Of a stretch of DNA of 64,000 nt, positions 45,841 through 58,703 are shown in pieces. This stretch comes from Silene latifolia (taxonomy: Eukaryota > Streptophyta > Magnoliopsida > Caryophyllales > Caryophyllaceae). The stretch lies in contig NC_133538.1 of assembly GCF_048544455.1 (NCBI RefSeq), positions 252,946,491 to 253,010,490 of the forward strand, given 5' to 3'. A program made the position numbers and the translations under genes. The stretch's first letter is position 1, and the number at the start of each line of letters is the position of its first letter. The notes beneath the pieces are model-generated. The model saw only the letters and a list, made by a program, of their open reading frames with translations. It did not search any database and was not told where the DNA came from.

Positions 45841-46171
45841 AAATGAAAAAAAAATTGTTGCTAAAAAGCTAGGTTGAAAGAGGACGGTCAAAGACAAAAT
45901 ATTGCCGAAAAGCGCGCGGGGTATGGTGACATAAGAGCACGGTTAAACAAGGACAAAGAAGGCGGTTCATATACCCAATTGTTCTCTTATTTTTATCAAG
46001 GATGACGGTTCTAAAACTCAACCGTCCTCTTTTGTACTACTAACGAAGACGGTTTGACTCAGATACAACCGTGCTCTTAGGCAAAGAGGAAAGTCACCTG
46101 CATGATGGTTTTGTACCCCCTTTAAAGACGGTTTTTAACCGTCCTTGTCGCCTATAATTGTAGTAGTGGTT

Positions 46172-47882
46172 ACCTAGACCAAAACAATATTTATAACTTC
46201 ACAAACTACTCTACTCTTAGTAAAGAGGTAAGTAAAGGTTGGATCCCAAGGAACGGGTATTGATGTAAAATTTTCGATTGCAAATGGTTGTCTCTAAGGG
46301 TGTCACAATTTGGGTTGAGGTAAGAGATCAACTAAACTAATCAATGTAAATAGAGTAATGAAAACAAGCAAGATGATTAAAATGAGTTGTAAACAATTGA
46401 TTAAAAGCACTAGGGTGTCATGGGTTCATAGGGGATTCATGGGATTTGATCATACAAACATGTTCTCTACTATAGATACAAGCACTTATTGTTATGATGG
46501 GATCGAGTTAGTGTATATCTTACAATCCCTAGGAAGGTTTGGGTCCCGGAGCCGAATCGATTAGATTGTACTATACCTACAAGTCGACTTATTCCTCCAT
46601 ATCCAACTATATGCATGGTCTAATGAGACTCGAGTTGGTTTATGTCTTACAAGTCTCATTGAAAAGGTAAGTGATGGGTAAAAAATGTAAGGATTCATAG
46701 GCTCGCATTTCATCAAACATAACATGTGCATAAGTTGGAATCGCAACAAGCAAGCAAATTAATTATGAAAACATATTAGATTAAGCATGAATCAATCCCC
46801 ATGTTGGTTTCCCCTAATTCCCCATTAACCCTAGTAAAGGAAACTACTCACTCATTATCAAGTTTAACATGCTAACAAGGTTGTCAGTCATACTATCAAG
46901 GCAAAACATGATGAAAAAATGAAGATGATTAACAATAATTAAAAAGGAATTAAGAGAAAATTATACCTAGAAAGATGATTCCAAATAATAAAGCAAAGAA
47001 TAATAGAAGTACTTGATGATTGATGGAAGGTTGTCAATCCTCCAAATAAACCCAAATAATCTTCTAATTACCCAAAATAAATAATGAACAATAGAGAAAT
47101 TAAGGAAAGATTAAGAAATAAAATTTGTATTAATGCTAAATTAGGAATTGATTACAAGATTAAGAGAGTATTAATACTTGATTAGGATAAGATTAAGATC
47201 CTATTAAGATGACATGCTAATCTAGGTAGTACAATGGGGTATTTATACTAGAAATTAGGTACAAGGATTAGGGTTACTAAGGGCTTAAATGACTATTAAG
47301 ACCCTTAAGAAAAGTTGAGGAAGTGCTCCTCTCCAAGGAGATGCTCATCTCCGTTTTGGTAGTCTCCAGGAAATCTGCTCGTCCCGAGCGTCTAGGCAGT
47401 AGGCACGATGGGTTCTGCAAGGGAATCCGAGCGGATCAGGGGAGAGATGCTCGGATTTGTTGGCCTCAAGACGAGCGTCTTGGCATCGGGACGCTCGGAT
47501 TGGTGGGCAGGGAGACGCTCGTCCTGGGCAGGGAGACGCTCGGATCCTGGGTCAGCACTTCTCTTTTCTTCTTTGCTCAACAATCCTCGGGGATCTTGTT
47601 GGGGATGCAAGGATCCTTTCATCATTTCCCAATCTACTTTATTATCTACGTAGGCCTTCTAGTATCATCTTCCCTTTGATGCTTGGTCATTGAATTTGAT
47701 CAATTTAGCTCCATTTTGCCATGAAAATGCAAGGTTTGCACTCCTTTCCTACGAAGGGAACAAAACCTCAAAGATTATGCAAAACGGGAAACTAAACATA
47801 ATAAATGACCCAATTATGCACTAAAAAGCATAGGCACGAGGCTAATTCGGGAACTAAATATGCTTAAATATGTGTCACATCA
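46172..47882 (-). repeat. Athila-2 3' LTR, main part
   Basis: It matches the Athila-1 LTR from ACCTAGACCAAAACAATATT to ...GTGTCACATCA. The first 36 bp of the LTR are at 26251-26286 on the far side of CACTA-2. A GACGAGCG/GACGCTCGGA cluster occupies about 47380-47550. Confidence 0.88.
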
Positions 47883-50041
47883 AATATACCCAAACCGAAC
47901 CTTTGCTCGTCCCGAGTAAAGAGGTGACAAAAACTGGGACCCTTATTCAAACTAACCTACTCATATAGCCGATGTGAGACAATTAGCGGGTCTCACTCCT
48001 CCCCTTCAACTCACATCAAGACAACCATGAGGTAGGATGCCTTCTTGCAAGGCAAGGTGGGGCTTGCCAAAATGGCGACACATCCAAGCATTAAAGCACA
48101 CAAAATAAGTAATGGATGCATCTACAAAAATGAATAGCCACTTTCCTGATGTAAGTGGCGGAAATTTTCTAAAGGGGAAGCAATCTAAGGGTACACATTC
48201 CATTATAGATATGGTTTCTTCAAACTACTAAGCCTAGAAGGATACCAATAAATCACCTCCAAGTTGTGTCAAGATAGGGTACCTTTATTCTCAATCGTTA
48301 AATGCTTTCATCAAGAGTATACTCCCTATGGTGTTAGAAACACTAGAGGATCGTGGAATTCCCCTTCGTCCCTAGACAAGAAGAAGGGTCGTCCCCTCTC
48401 TACCATGCACAAAAGTGGATACGATGGAAAAGGGATTAATATGTTTTGAGTTTCATATGGGAGTTTTCTTTTGTTGTTGTTATTCCCCCCAATTTCTTGT
48501 GGCATTAATATTTTGAGAACATTTCTTTTGCCATTTCTTTTGAATATTTTCAAAGTCACCCCATTTGTAGGAGGGTGCTTATTTTTGAAGCATAGGAGTT
48601 TTTTATTTTGTTACTCCTCTTTTATTTTGATGCAATTGCAAACTTTTTGATTTTTCATTTCATTTTTTGAACTCAAATTTTGAGCAATTTTTGTGCCCAT
48701 TCCCTTTGATGACAAAATGTGGTAGAATATGGATGATGGTTGCATGGTTTCAAGGGTCACCTTGGAATAAACGGTAGCCAAAGAGTTATCACACCACAAG
48801 GTACTCTTGACTATGCCTTAATCCATGGGTCAAATGATACTAGCATGACACGTCCTAGGGTGTTTTACAAGTATTCTAAAGTCTTAAGAAGAAAAAGTGA
48901 CTACAAGGGCCTTATATACACTTGTTAAGATTCCAAATAGATGGTTTTCACAAAAATTTTCCGAACATGCAACTATATGCCATGATGGAATTAACATTTA
49001 TACAACCTAATGCATATGATTCTACCAACTAGTATGCCATATAATCTAGATGCAATCCTAAATTCACGTTGTTTATACCGCATCAATCAAAATAAAGCCA
49101 CAGAGTCATTAACATAAAGAGGAAAAAGGAGATTGGAAAGATCATACCATGCGGTCTTCAATATCCTCATGTCTCGGATGTAGCGTAGTCGATCAATGTG
49201 AAAAAGGATGAACAAACACAATATATACAAGACTACACTATAAAGGAAAAGAACATGTTTTTGGGTTTTTGAATTTTTCAAATTTTTATTATTTTTGTTT
49301 TAAAAAGTTATGTTATAATTTTTCAAATTTTTATCATTTTTGTTTTCAAAAGTTATGTTAGAATTTCCCATCCCCACACTAGTATGGACATTGTCCTCAA
49401 TGGCAAATACGATAGGAAATTATGCAATCTATATGAAAATGCATGATTTCTAAGCTAAATGCAAACTATATGACATATAAACAAGTGATGCAACGAAACT
49501 ACACTATATGATGCATGATTTTTTTTTTTTTGGTTGGAGAGCATAATTTAAATTAGTTCCCAATGCATATGCATAAACTTCCCCAAACCAAAATAGACAT
49601 TATTTCTGATGACAAAAATTGGGGGAGTTCATGCATAAAGATGCTATGCATGAAACTACAATTGTCATTTTGGATTTTGAAAAAGTGGGAACAATTAAAT
49701 TAGCACCTTTAATGTTGCCAAGGTGTGATAATAGTCCTTCAATTTTACAAAGACACCACAAAGTTGGAACAATAAATTATGAAACATGTTAACAAAACAT
49801 GAAATTCTTGTCATGAAAAAGAAAGAAATGAGGGGGAATAAGAGAAACTTTACTTTGGCCTTGATGGGTGCCTCGTGCCCGCTCCATCTAGCTTATGAAG
49901 TGTTCTTCAAAGGTCGTCATCATCCCCTCCCAAATCACTATCCCAAGCTTCCCTTGATGCTTCACTTTCATGGAAATCCATAAACTCATACTCTTCGCTA
50001 TTTAGCTCCACCGTGTCTCCACCATTTGAGTTTTCACTCAC
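47883..50041. other. Athila-2 3' untranslated region
   Basis: Gene-free and similar to the Athila-1 3' region. It includes the unoccupied hAT target site at 49559-49590 (GCATATGCATAAACTTCCCC), which lacks the hAT element. Confidence 0.65.
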
Positions 50042-50688
50042 TTAACCTCCTTGACCATGTGCTCCCTCATTATCTTTCCCCGAATTTGGGAAAAAAATAT
50101 GCATTTGAGCCCAAGAGAGAAGCATTCCCTCTTCACTAATGATTCCTTGCCGAGCCATTTGGTGAAATTGTGGATACAAGGCATAATAATTATCCAAATT
50201 GGATTCAAATTGTCGGAGATGCATATCTTGAAGGATTCCCGTCACAAAATCATCCCTAGGGAGGATGAAAGGATTCGGGTGGTTGTAAGGTTGGTATTGA
50301 AAGGGGTAGGGTGGTATCACAATCTTTTCATTGTCATTATTTTGTTGTTCATGTTGTTGATGTTGTGTTGGAGGTGGTGCTTGATTTGCTTGATTTGTAC
50401 TTGTTGGGATGAGATATGATGGTATTGGAGAGAGAGGGCCTCGTCTTGGTGAAATTCTTGCTAATCCTTCTATTGGTAGGTAAATGGGAGTGTTCCCCTT
50501 AGTAAGCCATTTGATCCTCTTTTCATATCCCTCATGGGTCATTCAATGGTGTTGCCTAAGGATTAGCTCTTCATTGATCCTTGTGTTGCCCAGAAGGGGT
50601 ACATATTCATTGTTTTCATTGAATTTGGGGTTAAAAAACTTGGCAAGCCTTGTGATAAGTCCTCCATTGACAATATGTTTTACACCAT
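50042..50688 (-). pseudogene. Athila-2 ATHILA-type ORF, C-terminal half, cut by Copia-2
   Basis: From 50688 the minus strand reads HIVNGGLITRLAKFFNPKFN, matching VNGGLVTYLAKHFNRDFN of Athila-1. A TGA at about 50543 breaks it, then MTHEGYEKRIKWLTKGNTPI and a proline/glutamine-rich stretch follow, then ALYPQFHQMARQGIISEEGM, matching YPPLLHLARQGLL of Athila-1. It ends in a stop at 50042. The N-terminal half is displaced beyond the window by the Copia-2 insertion at 50689. It lacks the long acidic tail seen in Athila-1. Confidence 0.78.
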
Positions 50689-53600
50689 TGAAGAGTCTAT
50701 CACACCCGAAATACTCGAGAGGGGGGAGGGGGAGTGAATTGAGTATTTAAAAACTTATACCTACTTTTTATTTTATATCAATGATTAATTACTTAAAGTT
50801 TATTAATTAAACTTTAACTAATTAACTAAGTGATTATGAACGTAATGAAATGAACGAAAAGAAAAACTGCAAGGACACACGATATTTGAAGTGGTTCAGC
50901 TTCACACGTCTAAGCCTACGTCCACTATTCTCGATTAATAATTTTAGTACCTTTCTCCGGATTACAAAATTATCAACCCACTCATATAGCTAACTCTAAC
51001 TATAACTCAACTTGAATATCACTAGATATTCGGTTTTGACTATCTTAAGTTACTAAGAAAGAACTTGATTGTTCTTCTAAGTGTTCACACAATTGAACGA
51101 GTAAGAAACAATATGAAGTACTATTATCTTATGACGTAACCTTAAGAAAAATAAGCAAATTAAAGAGCACGACTTTTCGCAAGATTTTCCAAATGCAAAA
51201 CAATAAAAATAGCCAGCTAAAAATTAAACTCAATTTTGTTTGCAAGGGATTTTTATTATTTCGAAAAGCTTAACTAGAATAAAGAATGATCTTATGTATT
51301 TATAGTAGAGGAAAGAACTAGGGTTTGCACGAAACCCTAGGATGCCGTGAGATAGGCGGTTTATCTCGCCAGAGATAAATCTCTATCTCTTTCCTAATTC
51401 AATCTAAGATATATTAGTTTAGGTAAATAAGATAAAATTGAATCTTATTTTTCTATAACTATATCTTTAAGATTTTCATATAAGTAAATAAATTAAATTA
51501 TGTATATATTTAAGATAAGAAAATATCTTATAAACATATAAGCTTGATTTAATTAGATAGGTTACTTGTACTAGAGGACTTGTAAAACCTAAAGGTTCAA
51601 AGCCAGCGGCCGAAACCCTAGGCCCGTATCCATCTAGACAAAAATCCCTTTTCTTGGATTATGGTTAGGTTAAAATAAACTAGCAAACCCTAGGTAGCAT
51701 GACGACCCATAAGTCGTTTTACTAACCAATAGAGACATGCAAGTTATCCATTATAACAACCCATAATTCATCTCTACTATATACACATATGATTTCGAAA
51801 TATGTTTAAAGAATTTTATCCTTTGAAAAATGATTTTAAAACTATTAAAATCTTGCCATTAAAATGCTACCCAAAGTTATGGTAGAAACAGCTATAACTT
51901 TAAGTTTGGTAAGTAAAGTTATAGGTGAAATAGTTATAACTTTACCTTCCCAATATTCTTTTCTTAAGATACCGTCATTAGATGAAGACCTATACTAGCT
52001 AATCTTCCTGGAGATCTGATGGGTGATGTCGTCGTGTCTTCCAATCAAACAAATTTATAATACTTAACAAACAACTAGTTAGTGGTAAGTCGAGGTCGAT
52101 CCATGGGACGGTGGTTACTCAAATTATTCAATCTAATTATGGTTGTGCTAGGGGTTGTCACAATTATAATGGGTTGATAATTCTAATCTAATAAAAGCAA
52201 TAAACAAGCAACAAAAGGAAAGATGTAAACAAATGACTAAAAATGCTAGGATATCATGGGTTCATAAGGAAATGATGGGAGTTGATCATACAAACATGTT
52301 CTCAATTATAAGCAACCAATTATTATTGTGAAGGAACCGAGTTGGTTTATGTCTTACGGTTCTTAGGAAGAGTTGGGTCCCAGAGCCGAATCGATTAGAT
52401 TGTACAACACCTACAATTCGACTTACTTTCCCCCTAATCACTTCTATGCATGGTCTAACAAGACTCGAGTTGGTTTATATCTTACAAGTCAAGTTGAATA
52501 GATAAGAGATGGTTGTAAATGCAAGGATTCATAGGCTTAGCATTTCATCAAACATAACATGTGCATAGGTTGACATCACAACAAGCAAGCAAATTAATTA
52601 TGTGAACATATTAGATTAAGCATGAATCAATCCCCATGTTGGTTTCCCCTAATTACCCATTAATCCTAGCTAAGAGACTACTCACTCATTATCAAGTTTG
52701 ACATGCTAACAAGGTTGTCAATCATATTAACAAGGCAAAACATGATGAACAAGTAAGAAAGATTAACAATAATTAAAACAAGGATTAAGAGAGTTATACC
52801 TATGGAGATTCCAAAATAATAATGCAAAGACTAATAGAAGTACTTGATGATTGATGGAAGGTTGTCAATCTCCCAATAAACCCAAATGATCTTCAATTAC
52901 CCAAGAGTAATAAACTTGAATTACTTAATAATAAACTTGAACAGTAATTAAAGGAAAGATTAATGTGTGATTTGTGGAAAGATTAAAGAGTAATCTATTC
53001 TAATCTACTCCTAATGAAAGCTTAACCTAATCTAAAGAAGGATTGAATTAATCTAATGAAAACTTGATGGTTTTATTATTACAAATGGGTTATATATAGT
53101 GGTGCATCATTAGGTTAAGCAAGGGTATTTTAGTAAATAGCATTGCTAAGTTTGAGTAGGGAAATGCTCCTCTCGAAAAAATATGCGAGTCTCCTTTTTG
53201 CTAGTCTTTCAAGAAATATGCGTGGATCATGGTTCACGTAGCAAGGAATAACTTCCTGTCCAGGAATATGCTCATCCCGAGCAAAATATGAGCATCCTGA
53301 GCCTCAACCCGAGCGGGTTGAATTTGTCCCGAGCGGGTTGAGCTATATCATGCCTTACTTGAGCTCGGATTGTAAAACGGACGCCATTTTCTCATTCGGA
53401 CTCCTATTGGAGTGATTCAAAAACCTAGATCACTTGATTTTTCGACGCCGTTTCATCTAGCATACTTTCAGAGCCAAAGGAGCAACTCTTGGTTTGGGTT
53501 TCGAGCAATTTCTTCTTGCAATGTCTTCCTTTTCTTCATCCTTGCTTTTTAGCCTAAGATGCCTCTATATACTCTTTATTTATACTTCCTTGGTCATCAT

Positions 53601-54186
53601 TTTTGCCTCCTCTTCATACTTAGTCCATCAAATATCGTCAACAAGCTTCCAAATATGCATGAAAGACGGGAATTTCCGCCTTATTATCTCCTTTCCTACA
53701 AAACATATGAAATGCGCTAGAAAAGCAAATAGGAAGGTTTTGACGGATAAAATGGTCATAAAATGTTATAATAGTATGAAAAATAGGCTCAATTAGGGGA
53801 CTAAATGTGTGCAAATAATGTTCACATCAAGATCTTCAGTGATAGGATCTTCTCTTTATCTTGACCAAAAGCTCTTCATCTTGAGCTTGTTAAAGACTTG
53901 ATCTAGCCTTTTGCTTGAGTGATCATTATACTTGAAACTTGTTACAGTTACTATGACGCTTTAAGAATCTTCAATGTTATAGCTCAAGCTGCTATAACAT
54001 TACTTGAATGATGCCTCACAAATCTTCAATGTTATAGCTAAGAATGCTATAACATTACTTGCTAAACTTGTAAACCTAAGTCAATCTAACAAAAACTAAA
54101 CAAACGATTATGAGCAAGTGTATATATAAAATGAAGCATACACTTGTCATTATCAAAACTTAATCATATATCTAAATGGTCCAGCA
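50689..54186 (-). repeat. Copia-2 3' LTR, interrupted by an Athila solo LTR
   Basis: The LTR pieces are 50689-52016 (from TGAAGAGTCTATCACACC) and 53835-54186 (ending ...GGTCCAGCA), about 1.68 kb in all. The sequence across the interruption matches the uninterrupted 5' LTR at 63940-64000 (GGAGATCTTCAGTGATAGG). Confidence 0.92.
52017..53829. mobile_element. Athila-family solo LTR, TSD AGATC
   Basis: It starts TGATGGGTGATG and ends GTTCACATCA. AGATC at 52012-52016 and 53830-53834 is a perfect 5-bp TSD. The uninterrupted site is seen in the Copia-2 5' LTR. The body shares the Athila-1 LTR blocks (ATCATACAAACATGTTCTCA, CGAATCGATTAGATTGTAC, TCATCAAACATAACATGTGC). A GC-rich CCGAGCGGGTTG cluster lies near 53280-53340. 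It arose by LTR-LTR recombination after insertion into Copia-2. Confidence 0.95.
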
Positions 54187-54200
54187 AATTCCCCCTTTTT
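54187..54200 (-). other. Copia-2 polypurine tract
   Basis: On the minus strand AAAAAGGGGGAATT directly precedes the 3' LTR start TGCTGGACCATTT at 54186. Confidence 0.88.
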
Positions 54201-54704
54201 GATGATGATAAGTCTCTTATGATTTGTGACTAAGTGAACTTTCCCCCTTAACATAATACTATAAAAGTCATAGTCAGTCGAACGCAAGAACAATCCACTA
54301 ATATACAAAGTATAGCATCTAAGGACCTTAAGAGATTAAAGGTTCTGACAAGGAGCAAGCTTAGGCAAATACTTAAGTCACGATAATTTCTTCCCCCTCT
54401 TGACATCATCGAAAAGACGAGAAAAGACATAAAACAACTAGAATGATATAGATCGAGACACGTATTAATCATGCAAAGAAAGATTATAAAACGAGAAAAT
54501 AATCTACATTAAGCATGCCAAATATAAAATAAGAGTACTACAAACCAAAGTAGTCTAATTGCCAATTGAGCCGAATAAGGAGACAAGTGATAAAGCCAAA
54601 TGGGTCGAATTAGAAAATTATTCAAAATAGAAAGCCTAATAAAAAGAAAAGCAAGGTAAGGATGATGTCGGGTTAAGGGTAGTCGCATTTCACGACATTT
54701 GGGT
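54201..54704. other. Copia-2 3' untranslated region
   Basis: Gene-free sequence between the extra ORF and the PPT. The 74-codon ORF on the minus strand (54248-54472) has no recognisable motif. Confidence 0.5.
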
Positions 54705-56302
54705 TCACATAACCGGGACGGGTCCTAAACTCAAGAGAGTCAAGACGATCAAAGCATGCTCGGACATGTTAGCTTGTGCCGTGAGACACCTCTCGAAATT
54801 GAGCACTTTCAATGACAAGGCTTTAGTAGTCTCGTAAACAATCCGCATATCCTCATGCATAGCCTTCCCTTCACGCCATATTGCTCCTCCTTGACTAGCT
54901 AAGTTAGCCAATGACCCGGAATGATGGACACACTCCTTAGCCGCCTTAGCCGCATCCTGAGCCATAGCATCAACCCGAGCTTCCAACCCATGCAAATAAG
55001 ACAAGACCTCGGCAAGATCCGAACCCTTCGAACCCGAAGCCCCATTCCTGTCTTGACCCACCAAACCCGAGACCAATGCCGCAACCATCTTATTTTGTGC
55101 ATTCATTTTCTCACAAATACTCGCCATAAACGAGCCCAACTTTTGTTCAACAATCGAGACCACATCCGACGATTTCTCCACCACATTCCCCTTAGCCAAA
55201 AACACCAAATCGGGTCCAATTGCACCAATCTTCATGAATTTAAGATGAGTGTCACACATCTCATCTTTGACGATTACACCATAGCTAGAAGACCCAATTA
55301 CCCTTTTTGTTCCAAAAGCCGAGAGACCCACATACCATACGGCAAATCCAAAGTAGTATAAAACTTTTCCTCGGTGACAGAAATACTTGTTTGGATGATT
55401 TTATGAAACACGAGACGAGGAAGACTAATTTTGGATCCTTCAAGCCACTTAGACATCAATACCATCTCATAACTTGACAATTTATCATGACCACCCCTCC
55501 TCGGGACAACCGTGTTCGAAAGAAAATTAAGAAAGAATTTCAATTTTGGAGTGAACGACCCTGCAAGCATATTACTCGACCCCGTAGCATCAACATCAAA
55601 AGACTTCTTAATTTTAAGCTTTTCTTCCTCCGTCACATTTCCCCATTCCGCACTCGGATTTATTTCGATCCCATCATCAGGGACCGAAAACAGAGTACAA
55701 AAATCGGCAAGGGAGATTTTGACTTCGGATTCATTCACCATAGCATGCAACACGTTATTTTTTATGGAGACAGAAGAACAAAACTGGATTACCTCAATAG
55801 GATAAACCGGACCAACAAAGGAACTAACTTTCTTCCATTCTTGAAAATTCAAGAAATCCTTAAAAAATTGTAAAGCTTCAATTTTCCCATACCATTTTTC
55901 GGAGTAAGAACGACCACCATGAATACCATACCGCATAACATTGTTGACTCGGGTTCTTTCGTCCGCGGTAAGTCGAAGCTTATCAAGTCCCGATGATGTT
56001 GCATTCGGCATATACTCTCAGAACATTGCTCTTTGATGACCTTCTTGAGTAGCTACGACCTCTGTTTCCTCCACCGAGCCTTCAAATCTTACGACCTTCT
56101 TCTTCCCCTTATTTAACTTCCGTCTTTTCCCTTCTAAGTTAGGATCAACCCGGTTATGATCGGGATTAGTTGGTTTTTGGTTTGATGAAGGTGAGGGAGT
56201 TTTGAGAGGGACATAGGTTTTGTTGCATGGTGATTTGGAGGACCCGGTCCGAGTTGTGGACCGAGTTGAGGGTGAGTGGAGGCGAGTTGAGGGAGGAGTC
56301 AT
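54705..56302 (-). pseudogene. Copia-2 extra ORF after RNase H (plant transposon-protein-like)
   Basis: The frame opens at 56302 with a serine/threonine/proline-rich basic part (RKLNKGKKKVVRFEG). An in-frame TGA follows at about 56018. The conserved core is NNVMRYGIHGGRSYSEKWYG, VGPVYPIEVIQFCSSVSIKN and VNESEVKISLADFCTLFSVP, similar to the putative plant transposon protein domain (PF20167). A frameshift near 55320 leads to MGLSAFGTKRVIGSSSYGVI and a helical region (LEARVDAMAQDAAKAAKECV). In SIRE elements an ORF at this place is often called env-like, but no signal peptide or clear membrane segment is visible here, so I would not call it an envelope protein. Confidence 0.75.
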
Positions 56303-56813
56303 GATGATGATTTGATTTTAGAGGTTGAGTGTGGAAGGGTGTAGAAAAAGTAAATATTGAGAGTTGTGTGTTGATGGTGACGGTAGAGGGTGGGGTATTT
56401 ATGGGGAGTGTTAATTGTGAATTATGGTAAAAGAGGTTGAGTGAGATAATGAAGGTGGAGGTGACGTGTGGAATTAGGTAGGTAAATATTCTCCTTTTTT
56501 TGTTAATTATTTACTTACCATAAAATAATATAAGTGGTTAGGGTAGATAATTTATAAGATATGATAAGATAAGATATGGCAAGAGATAAAATTTTGGTAG
56601 AGAATTTCGGTTAAGGGAAAAATAAGGAGGCAATTTGTTACGACTTTATGATTCATAATAAAACTCAAAATATACATGACTAGCAAATGGAATATTCTCA
56701 TATTATAAAATAACATTTGACAAAAATAAACTTGCAACGAAAAATACGGACACAGTCATACAATCTCGTCAAATCTAGCCAGTCATACCGAGAGTAGAAT
56801 ATTTGTGACAAGT
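56303..56813. other. Spacer between Copia-2 RNase H and the extra ORF
   Basis: About 500 bp without a supportable ORF on the minus strand. It may contain a splice acceptor or internal promoter for the downstream ORF, but none is distinctive. Confidence 0.4.
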
Positions 56814-58637
56814 TTAGTTGCCACCAATTAAACCAATTTCCAACCGTAAAATCTCAAAACGTTCTCTAGCCAATGCTTTGGTAAAAATGTCAGCCCATTG
56901 TTTTTCTGTACTACAAAATTCCAGTCTTATGTTGCCCTTATCTACATGATCACGTAGAAAATGGTGTCTGATGTCTATATGCTTAGTTCGTGAGTGTTGT
57001 TCCGGGTCCTTAGATATGATTATAGCACTCATGTTGTCGCATAAAATAGGTATACACCCAAAATTAACACCATAATCACATAATTGTTGCTTAAGCCATA
57101 AAAGTTGAGAACATACCAATCCAGCAGCAATGTATTCGGCTTCAGCTGTAGATAACGCAACGGAATTTTGCTTCTTAGACCCCTACGTAATGATACACGG
57201 TCCAACAAACGTGGCTATGCTGGAAGTACTTTTTCTGTCAAGTGAACAACTTGCATAATCTGCATCTGAATACCCTATGAGATCGAAATTACACACAAGA
57301 GGATACCACAGATATAATTTAGATGTACCGATTAAATACTTCAAGATTCTCTTAACTGCAATCATATGCGATTCTTTAGGGCACGATTGAAACCGAGCAC
57401 ATATGCATACACTAAACATAATATCCGGACGACTTGCAGTTAAATAAAGAAGTGAGCCAATCATACCTCGATAAGTGGTCTCATCGACAGACTTACCGTT
57501 TTCATCCGAAGTCAACTTCTTTTCAGTACCCATAGGAGTTGGCTTAGAATTAAAATTTTCCATACCGAATTTATTGATTAGCTCCTTGATGTATTTTTGT
57601 TGGTGTATCATAATTCCTTCAGAAGTTTGTTGAATCTGGAGTCCAAGGAAGAACTTGAGTTCTCCCATCATGCTCATCTCGAATTCTGAGGTCATTAAAT
57701 CTGAAAAATACTTGCATAAACGATTAGTAGTTGAACCAAAAATAATATCGTCAACATATATTTGTACAACAAATAAATCTGAATCCTCAGTTTTCAGGAA
57801 TAGGGTTTTATCGACATATCCTCTTTTAAAACCACTTTCAAGAATATATTTTGACAATCTGTCGTACCACGACCTCGGAGCTTGTTTCAAACCATACAAG
57901 GCTTTATCTAATTTGAAAACATGGTTTTGAAACTTGCTATCGAGAAATCCTGGAGGTTGTTCGACGAAAACCTCCTCATTCAAATAATCGTTAAGAAATA
58001 TTGTCTTAACGTCCATTTGATAAAGTTTAATTCCTTTATGAGCAGCAAACGCTATTAATAGTCTAATAGCCTCAAGTCTGGCTACAGGAGTGAAGGTCTC
58101 ATCATAGTCAATTCCTTCTTGTTGATTATACCCTTGTACAACCAATCTAGCTTTATTTCGTACAATAACTCCTGTATCATCCAGCTTGTTTCTAAAACCC
58201 ATCTTGTACCAATGACCGTTCGGTCTTTAGGTCTTGGAACCAAATGCCACACTTTGTTCCGTTCGAACTGTTGAAGCTCTTCTTGCATAGCAACGATCCA
58301 ATCAGGTTCGACAAGTGCTTCTTTGATATTTGTTGGCTCAATGGTTGAGAGAAAGGAGTAGAACGAACAAAAGTTGTTATCTACGAGTTCGAACACCTTC
58401 ATTCAAATTTCCTAGGATGGTTTCCATTGGATAAGAATCCTTATATTTCCATTTCTTAGAAACAAGAGGCACATCTTCATCTGAACTAGTCTTGCCTTCT
58501 TCGAATGATTGGGGTCCAAGCCTTGTTCCCCCTGAATCCAATCCTGGAGTTATAACATAATTAGTTATAACATAGGATCTAATTCGTTGATTTGGAGTTG
58601 AAGTTATAGCTTCATCAGTTATAACTTTATCCTCCAA
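56814..58637 (-). pseudogene. Copia-2 reverse transcriptase and RNase H
   Basis: The order is linker, WIVAMQEELQQFERNKVWHL, a frameshift near 58200, [60 protein letters not shown] and the catalytic [10 protein letters not shown]. The connection [20 protein letters not shown] and RNase H start [20 protein letters not shown] follow. A TAG at about 57183 sits just after this block; the frame continues with ALSTAEAEYIAAG (catalytic Glu) and PILCDNMSAIIISKDPEQHS (catalytic Asp). Only a few breaks separate it from a complete frame. Confidence 0.92.
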
Positions 58638-58703
58638 TTGCTTAGATTGAGAAGAGGTTTTAGTATCATCAACTAAACTCTCAGTTGTCTTTCCTTTATC
58701 ATT

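Larger units (their letters stand above)
26287..46168. mobile_element. CACTA-2: CACTA element, TSD GTT, host of Athila-1
   Basis: The left end reads CACTACTACAAAACC and the right end TTGTAGTAGTG. GTT at 26284-26286 and 46169-46171 is the 3-bp TSD. Subterminal repeats of the type AACCGTCCTCTTTT / AGAGCACGGTT occur at 26330-26515 and 45875-46150 in both orientations. With Athila-1 (28077-44449) removed the element is about 3.5 kb. No CACTA transposase was seen. The interior has exon-like sequence around 26600-28030. Confidence 0.88.
26251..50688 (-). mobile_element. Athila-2: Athila-type Gypsy element, 3' part, split by CACTA-2 and Copia-2
   Basis: The 3' LTR is in two pieces: 26251-26286 (TGTTCGGATCC...) and 46172-47882 (ACCTAGACCAAAAC ... 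GTGTCACATCA). They join at the GTT target duplication of CACTA-2. The internal part 47883-50688 carries the C-terminal half of the ATHILA-type ORF on the minus strand and is then cut by Copia-2 at 50689. The rest lies beyond the window. The family is that of Athila-1. Confidence 0.82.

Noticed and set aside
54921..55873. Plus-strand ORFs of 97-146 codons
   Set aside because: Antisense shadows of the Copia-2 extra ORF.
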